A DNA stretch of 38,014 nt, taken from contig JAEYPA010000128.1 in assembly GCA_023411225.1 (NCBI GenBank), forward strand, positions 1 to 38,014. The letters are read 5' to 3'. Both the position numbers and the translations under genes were made by a program. This stretch comes from Bacillota bacterium. Its GTDB lineage: Bacteria > Bacillota > Clostridia > Lachnospirales > Lachnospiraceae. Position 1 is the first letter of the stretch; each line of letters opens with the position of its first letter. The notes below the pieces were generated by a model. That model had not been told where the DNA came from. It ran no database searches and was given only the letters and a program-made list of their open reading frames with translations. This document shows, piece after piece, positions 34,591 to 38,014 of the stretch.

Positions 34591-34619
34591 ATGATTTACC
34601 ACTTAAAACAGATTTATAC
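34591..34619 (-). promoter_or_regulatory. Possible forespore-type promoter of sigG
   Basis: GTATA (34615-34619), 14-bp spacer and GGTAAATCAT (34591-34600) about 50 bases before the sigG start. This partly matches the SigF pattern (GYATA, about 15 bp, GGNNANAMT). sigG is transcribed by SigF in Bacillus. The -10 match is incomplete. Confidence 0.35.
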
Positions 34620-34731
34620 TGTATGGGATATTGTAATAATTTCCATTCTATGTTAAGTCTCATATATTGAGAGTAAATACCTTATCTATGATAAAATAAA
34701 ATTTGATATTGTTGCCTTACACAAGATTGAA

Positions 34732-35472
34732 CTACTCTAGTCTCATCATCTCCTTTTTTAAACGCTTAATAATCTTCTTCTCCAGTCTTGAAATGTAAGA
34801 CTGAGAAATTCCCAACATATCAGCCACTTCTTTTTGAGTTCTTTCATTACCATCCTCTGTATTAATACCAAATCTAAGCTGAACGATTATTCTCTCCCTC
34901 TCAGAAAGCTTCGACAAAGCACTACTTAATAGTTTTCTGTCAACCTCATCTTCTATGCCTTTATATATAATATCCTCCTCTGTCCCCAATATGTCCGACA
35001 ACAAAAGTTCATTACCATCCCAGTCTACATTCAAAGGCTCATCAATAGACACTTCCATCTTTGTCTTGTTATTGCGACGCAGATACATCAGAATTTCATT
35101 CTCTATACAACGGGAAGCATAAGTAGCAAGCTTAATATTCTTCTCAGGATTAAATGTATTAATTGCCTTGATTAACCCAATAGTACCAATTGAAATCAGA
35201 TCCTCTACTCCTATCCCTGTGTTGTCAAATTTTTTAGCAATATAGACAACCAATCTTAAGTTGTGCTCTACCAGCAATGTCTTGATTTGATCATCATCTT
35301 CTGTCCCCAACCGACTGATGGCACTGGCCTCCTCTACTGGATCAAGTGGCGCCGGCAATACATCAGCACCTCCTATGTAATGAATCTCCCCTCTCTGCTT
35401 AAAAAGTAAGTCCCTAAAGTCCGGTATGACACGAAATTGGAACTTATTTGGTATAGATATTTTTAATAGCAT
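34732..35472 (-). CDS. sigE: Mother-cell sigma factor SigE (pro-form)
   Basis: Early mother-cell sigma factor made as inactive pro-SigE. About 246 residues: a basic, amphipathic N-terminal stretch (about 1-29; LLKISIPNKFQFRVIPDF) expected to be removed by SpoIIGA, followed by the processed-form start IHYIGGADVLPAPL. Then region 2 (LLVEHNLRLVVYIAKKFDN and KLATYASRCIENEILMYLR) and region 4 (TQKEVADMLGISQSYISRLE). The ATG at 35472 is after GGGAGGAAGTC; the frame extends further upstream without sense. It is 65 bases after spoIIGA, as in B. subtilis. Confidence 0.97.
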   Translation of the reverse strand: MLLKISIPNKFQFRVIPDFRDLLFKQRGEIHYIGGADVLPAPLDPVEEASAISRLGTEDDDQIKTLLVEHNLRLVVYIAKKFDNTGIGVEDLISIGTIGLIKAINTFNPEKNIKLATYASRCIENEILMYLRRNNKTKMEVSIDEPLNVDWDGNELLLSDILGTEEDIIYKGIEDEVDRKLLSSALSKLSERERIIVQLRFGINTEDGNERTQKEVADMLGISQSYISRLEKKIIKRLKKEMMRLE

Positions 35473-35537
35473 CTGACTTCCTCCCACTTTATTATTCCTA
35501 GCTATTATATACAAAGAAGAATTGATATCGTTTCGTC

Positions 35538-36377
35538 TTAAATCAGTTCTTCGTGTAAAATCACCTGATAATCCTGCTTGCCTGATAATGTTCCTTTGTA
35601 TAGACATGCAACCACATTCTTATATATGTGCTGCTCCTCATTGACTTCTACTAATAATTCATCCAAAACAATCCCACACATAGTTCCACTATCCTTACCA
35701 ATACTGCGATATGGTATTATTTTTATCCGTGTACTATATTCCAATATATCCTTTGTCAATATCTTATCTATTACCTTTTGTTCAACTATAATTACAGGCT
35801 TGTTGGATATAGGTTCTCTCAAATGATTTCCTGTATCCAAAAGTCCCTTAACAGCAATAGATTTGCCTTCTAGGGATAATTGCACTTTGAATATAGTTAG
35901 TAGTCTTCGCCTGATTTTATTGATATAACAAAAAACAGTTGGTGATAGAATTAAAATAATCAGCATAATGATTATCATAGCTACAAGGCTTATATTATAA
36001 TTAGAACCTAAGTCTAAAAGACTATCTATAAACTTTTTAACTGATGGCATTCCCATTATAAAATGAAAAACTCCACCAATAAAAATAGTCTGACCATATA
36101 ATCCAAGAGATATAAACAATAATCTATTCAGCTTATATCTACCAAAACTGACTAAAACCATGGCGACTGCAAGAACTACATAAGAAAATATAAACTCTAC
36201 AAGTAATGGCAAATCATGAGCATATAAGAGTAAAGTTGCCCCTAAGGAGCCTAGCACACTTCCCAATAATAAACGCCATAATCTATATGTAAGCTTCATC
36301 AATCTACCTGTAAGTAGTAGTATGAAAAAGTCCATAAAGAGGTTCCATAAAAAATATAAATCAAGATAAATAACAAT
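35538..36377 (-). CDS. spoIIGA: Pro-SigE protease SpoIIGA, probable AUU/AUA start
   Basis: Septal membrane aspartic protease that activates pro-SigE in response to the forespore SpoIIR signal. The N-terminal half has about five membrane helices; the cytoplasmic half carries the aspartic protease motif GLLDTGN (Asp181 in the long form). The first canonical in-frame start is ATG 36335, but this cuts off an in-frame stretch reading VIYLDLYFLWNLF, the standard SpoIIGA beginning. Upstream, the frame has no ATG/GTG/TTG before a TGA, only ATA 36380 and ATT 36377, both after an excellent Shine-Dalgarno. ATT would give M-VIYLD and 279 residues. The product is firm and the start inferred. Confidence 0.88.
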   Translation of the reverse strand: MVIYLDLYFLWNLFMDFFILLLTGRLMKLTYRLWRLLLGSVLGSLGATLLLYAHDLPLLVEFIFSYVVLAVAMVLVSFGRYKLNRLLFISLGLYGQTIFIGGVFHFIMGMPSVKKFIDSLLDLGSNYNISLVAMIIIMLIILILSPTVFCYINKIRRRLLTIFKVQLSLEGKSIAVKGLLDTGNHLREPISNKPVIIVEQKVIDKILTKDILEYSTRIKIIPYRSIGKDSGTMCGIVLDELLVEVNEEQHIYKNVVACLYKGTLSGKQDYQVILHEELI

Positions 36378-36384
36378 TATCGAA

Positions 36385-36395
36385 GATCACCCCCT
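36385..36395 (-). promoter_or_regulatory. Shine-Dalgarno of spoIIGA
   Basis: AGGGGGTGATC on the minus strand matches 10 of 11 positions of the sequence complementary to the 16S rRNA 3' end (AGGAGGTGATC). It is followed after 4 bases by ATA 36380 and after 7 by ATT 36377. It lies 41 bases or more upstream of the first ATG, so it cannot serve that codon. Confidence 0.65.
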
Positions 36396-36413
36396 GATCC
36401 CGAACCTGTAACC

Positions 36414-36446
36414 ATTATATACTCTTCGAAACGTTAAGTTTGTCAA
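36414..36446 (-). promoter_or_regulatory. spoIIGA promoter, sigma-A with 21-bp spacer, Spo0A type
   Basis: A consensus -35 TTGACA (36441-36446) and consensus -10 TATAAT (36414-36419) are 21 bp apart, far from the usual 17. The B. subtilis spoIIG promoter likewise has near-consensus boxes 22 bp apart and needs Spo0A-P. Two 0A-box-like heptamers are present: TGACAAA overlapping the -35 (6 of 7 to TGNCGAA) and TTTCGAA in the spacer (36425-36431, 6 of 7). Confidence 0.65.
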
Positions 36447-36510
36447 TATATGGAATTCTTGTCTTTAAATTAATTTCCTTTATTTTACATTTATACATAT
36501 CACAATTTGT

Positions 36511-36568
36511 TATAAAAGAAAAAAACTACAAGTAAATAAAGTTTTACTTGTAGTTTTTTTCTTTTATA
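36511..36568. terminator. Perfect 26-bp inverted repeat, bidirectional terminator
   Basis: Arms 36511-36536 and 36543-36568 are exactly complementary over 26 bp with a 6-base loop. The core is CTACAAGTAAA with seven A/T pairs outside, so both strands show hairpin plus T7. It insulates the Spo0A-controlled spoIIGA promoter from upstream transcription. Confidence 0.8.
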
Positions 36569-36635
36569 GAGAAATATATATTATATGTTCAATAAAAATT
36601 ATATAACTATGTGTCAAAGAATTGAGAAATAACAT
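36564..36635 (-). CDS. Candidate 23-residue small ORF, unknown
   Basis: Not recognised. An ATG at 36635 follows GAGAAGGTGTA, opens 23 codons of hydrophobic composition (starts MLFLNSLTHSY, rich in Ile) and ends with TAA just inside the 26-bp hairpin. It lies between two terminators, so if expressed it needs its own promoter; none is clear. AT-rich sequence often yields such frames by chance. Confidence 0.15.
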   Translation of the reverse strand: MLFLNSLTHSYIIFIEHIIYISL

Positions 36636-36676
36636 TACACCTTCTCTTTACAATTTAAAATCATTCCTTGTATGTA

Positions 36677-36716
36677 TTAAAAAAACCTGCAATAGTAATA
36701 ATTACTATTGCAGGTT
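36677..36716 (-). terminator. Intrinsic terminator after ftsZ
   Basis: Perfect 14-bp stem (arms 36703-36716 and 36684-36697; AACCTGCAATAGTA and complement) with a 5-base loop, followed in the minus direction by T7. It is about 42 bases after the ftsZ stop. Confidence 0.9.
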
Positions 36717-36758
36717 GCTTGACAGATAAAAAATACTAAATTTCAATATAAATATGAA

Positions 36759-37994
36759 TTACTTATGTCGATTTTTCTGTAAAAACTCAGGAATCTTAAT
36801 ACCGCTGTGATCCTCTTCTACATTACTAACCGGTTTAACAGGTGTTACAGGAGTAGCAGGTCTGGCCTGAGCACTTTGCTGACCTCCTTGTAAGGTTGCA
36901 GATGTATTAAGATTAATGTTATTACGAGCAAATGCACTCGTTGAAGATTGTTGCATTGTTGGTGTTACATTTGGCTTGTATTGGAAGTTAGGCTTAACAT
37001 TATTATTCAAAAAAGTTGGTGCTTTAACCTGAGCATTAACACCGGAATTCTCTAAACCAGTCGCAATTACTGTAATTGTACAGCTGTCAGGGTTTGCCTC
37101 ATCATACATAGCACCAAAGATAATGTTACTGTTTTCACCAGCAAGTTCCTGCACAAAGGTAGCAGCATCATTAGCTTCAATCAGGCTGATATCTCCGGAT
37201 ATGTTAATAATTACATGGCTTGCGCCTTCAATCGTAGTCTCTAACAATGGACTTGTTATTGCCTGCTTAACAGCATCAATACACTTGTCATCGCCCTTAC
37301 CTACACCAATTCCAATATGTGCAACACCCTTATCCTTCATAACAGTCTGCACATCTGCAAAGTCCAGATTAATTAATCCAGGCACATTGATTAAGTCTGT
37401 TATACCTTGAACACCCTGCTGTAACACTTCATCCGCCTTACGTAAAGCATCTGGCATCGTCGTTCTACGATCTACGATTTCAAGGAGCTTGTCATTAGGT
37501 ATTACGATTAAGGTGTCTACATTCTCTTTTAATTTATCAATTCCATTGAGAGCATTGCTCATTCTCTGTTTTGCTTCAAATTTGAAAGGCTTAGTAACAA
37601 TACCAACGGTTAAAATCCCTAAAGATTTACTAATCTCGGCAACAATAGGAGCAGCACCTGTACCGGTTCCTCCACCCATACCACAGGTAACAAATACCAT
37701 ATCAGAACCTTTTATAATGTCGGTAAGTTCTTCTCTACTTTCCTCTGCAGCTTTCTCGCCAACTTCAGGCTGCGCCCCTGCACCTAATCCCTTTGTCAGC
37801 TTTTCTCCTATCTGCACAATAGTAGGAGCTTTACAAGTCTTCAAGTGTTGCTTGTCCGTATTTACACAAACGAATTCTACACCAATTATATTTTCTTCAA
37901 TCATTCTATTAACAGCATTATTCCCTGCGCCGCCAACTCCGACAACAAGTATTTTTGCAGATGAATCCGATTCATTATTTCTAATCTCCAGCAA
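36759..37994 (-). CDS. ftsZ: Cell division GTPase FtsZ
   Basis: Tubulin-like GTPase forming the division ring, also used for the polar sporulation septum. The 411 residues have the N-terminal GTPase domain with GVGGAGNNAVNRM (about 19-31) and the tubulin signature GGGTGTGAAP (107-116), the T7 loop NLDFADV, an Asn/Gln/Pro-rich variable linker (about 330-395) and the conserved C-terminal peptide IPEFLQ followed by a basic tail. The start is TTG at 37994, seven bases after AAGGAGG; no ATG fits. It lies directly upstream of the spoIIGA-sigE-sigG cluster, a usual arrangement in Clostridia. Confidence 0.97.
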   Translation of the reverse strand: MLEIRNNESDSSAKILVVGVGGAGNNAVNRMIEENIIGVEFVCVNTDKQHLKTCKAPTIVQIGEKLTKGLGAGAQPEVGEKAAEESREELTDIIKGSDMVFVTCGMGGGTGTGAAPIVAEISKSLGILTVGIVTKPFKFEAKQRMSNALNGIDKLKENVDTLIVIPNDKLLEIVDRRTTMPDALRKADEVLQQGVQGITDLINVPGLINLDFADVQTVMKDKGVAHIGIGVGKGDDKCIDAVKQAITSPLLETTIEGASHVIINISGDISLIEANDAATFVQELAGENSNIIFGAMYDEANPDSCTITVIATGLENSGVNAQVKAPTFLNNNVKPNFQYKPNVTPTMQQSSTSAFARNNINLNTSATLQGGQQSAQARPATPVTPVKPVSNVEEDHSGIKIPEFLQKNRHK

Positions 37995-38014
37995 GGTACT
38001 TCCTCCTTCTCATT

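Larger units (their letters stand above)
36381..36758. other. Gap between ftsZ and spoIIGA
   Basis: About 380 bp without a long gene. In the transcription direction it holds the ftsZ terminator (36677-36716), a 108-bp AT-rich segment with a 23-codon candidate ORF (36564-36635), a perfect 26-bp inverted repeat that is a bidirectional terminator (36511-36568), and the spoIIGA promoter and ribosome-binding site (36385-36446). Confidence 0.75.

Overview
The window is AT-rich DNA from a motile, endospore-forming Firmicute. The gene set (codY next to flgB, one long fla/che operon, spoIIGA-sigE-sigG, nrdR, ftsZ) and the protein sequences suggest the Clostridia, most likely Lachnospiraceae (Clostridium cluster XIVa, near Lachnoclostridium phytofermentans). 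That placement is inference from gene order and protein character. Every convincing gene lies on the minus strand, so transcription runs from high to low coordinates. I see no rRNA, tRNA, CRISPR array, insertion sequence or prophage.

Region A (38.0 to 32.7 kb) holds division and sporulation genes: ftsZ with a strong terminator, then an approximately 380 bp gap with a second, perfectly symmetrical terminator and a Spo0A-type promoter. Next come spoIIGA-sigE (membrane protease and its pro-sigma substrate), sigG, the PRC-barrel gene ylmC and nrdR.

Region B (32.7 to 26.6 kb) holds comM (yifB), dprA, topA and codY. It has recognisable promoters and terminators around topA, codY and nrdR.

Region C (26.4 kb to position 1) is one tightly packed fla/che operon: flgB-flgC-fliE-fliF-fliG-fliH-fliI-fliJ-ylxF/motE-fliK-flgD-TIGR02530 gene-flgE-motA-motB-fliL-fliM-fliY-cheY-fliO-fliP-fliQ-fliR-flhB-flhA-flhF-flhG-pilZ-cheB-cheA. 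cheA runs off the left edge. It supplies, in roughly assembly order, the rod, MS ring, export ATPase complex, hook, stator, C ring/switch, export gate, polar-placement GTPases, a c-di-GMP brake and chemotaxis signalling. Many neighbours overlap or are a few bases apart, as expected for translational coupling.

The window is mostly conserved core biology and I found no convincing new multigene system. The points most worth a second look are these. (1) Two genes, dprA and spoIIGA, have conserved N-termini that reach upstream of any in-frame ATG, GTG or TTG, which points to AUU/AUA starts. (2) The spoIIGA promoter has an unusually long 21 bp spacer with 0A-box-like sequences. (3) CheB has no receiver domain. 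(4) flgE is bracketed by intercistronic RNA hairpins. (5) There are a few small-ORF candidates and one perfect 26 bp inverted repeat in the gaps. Many annotated starts were moved to the codon with a good ribosome-binding site, and several of these are TTG or GTG.
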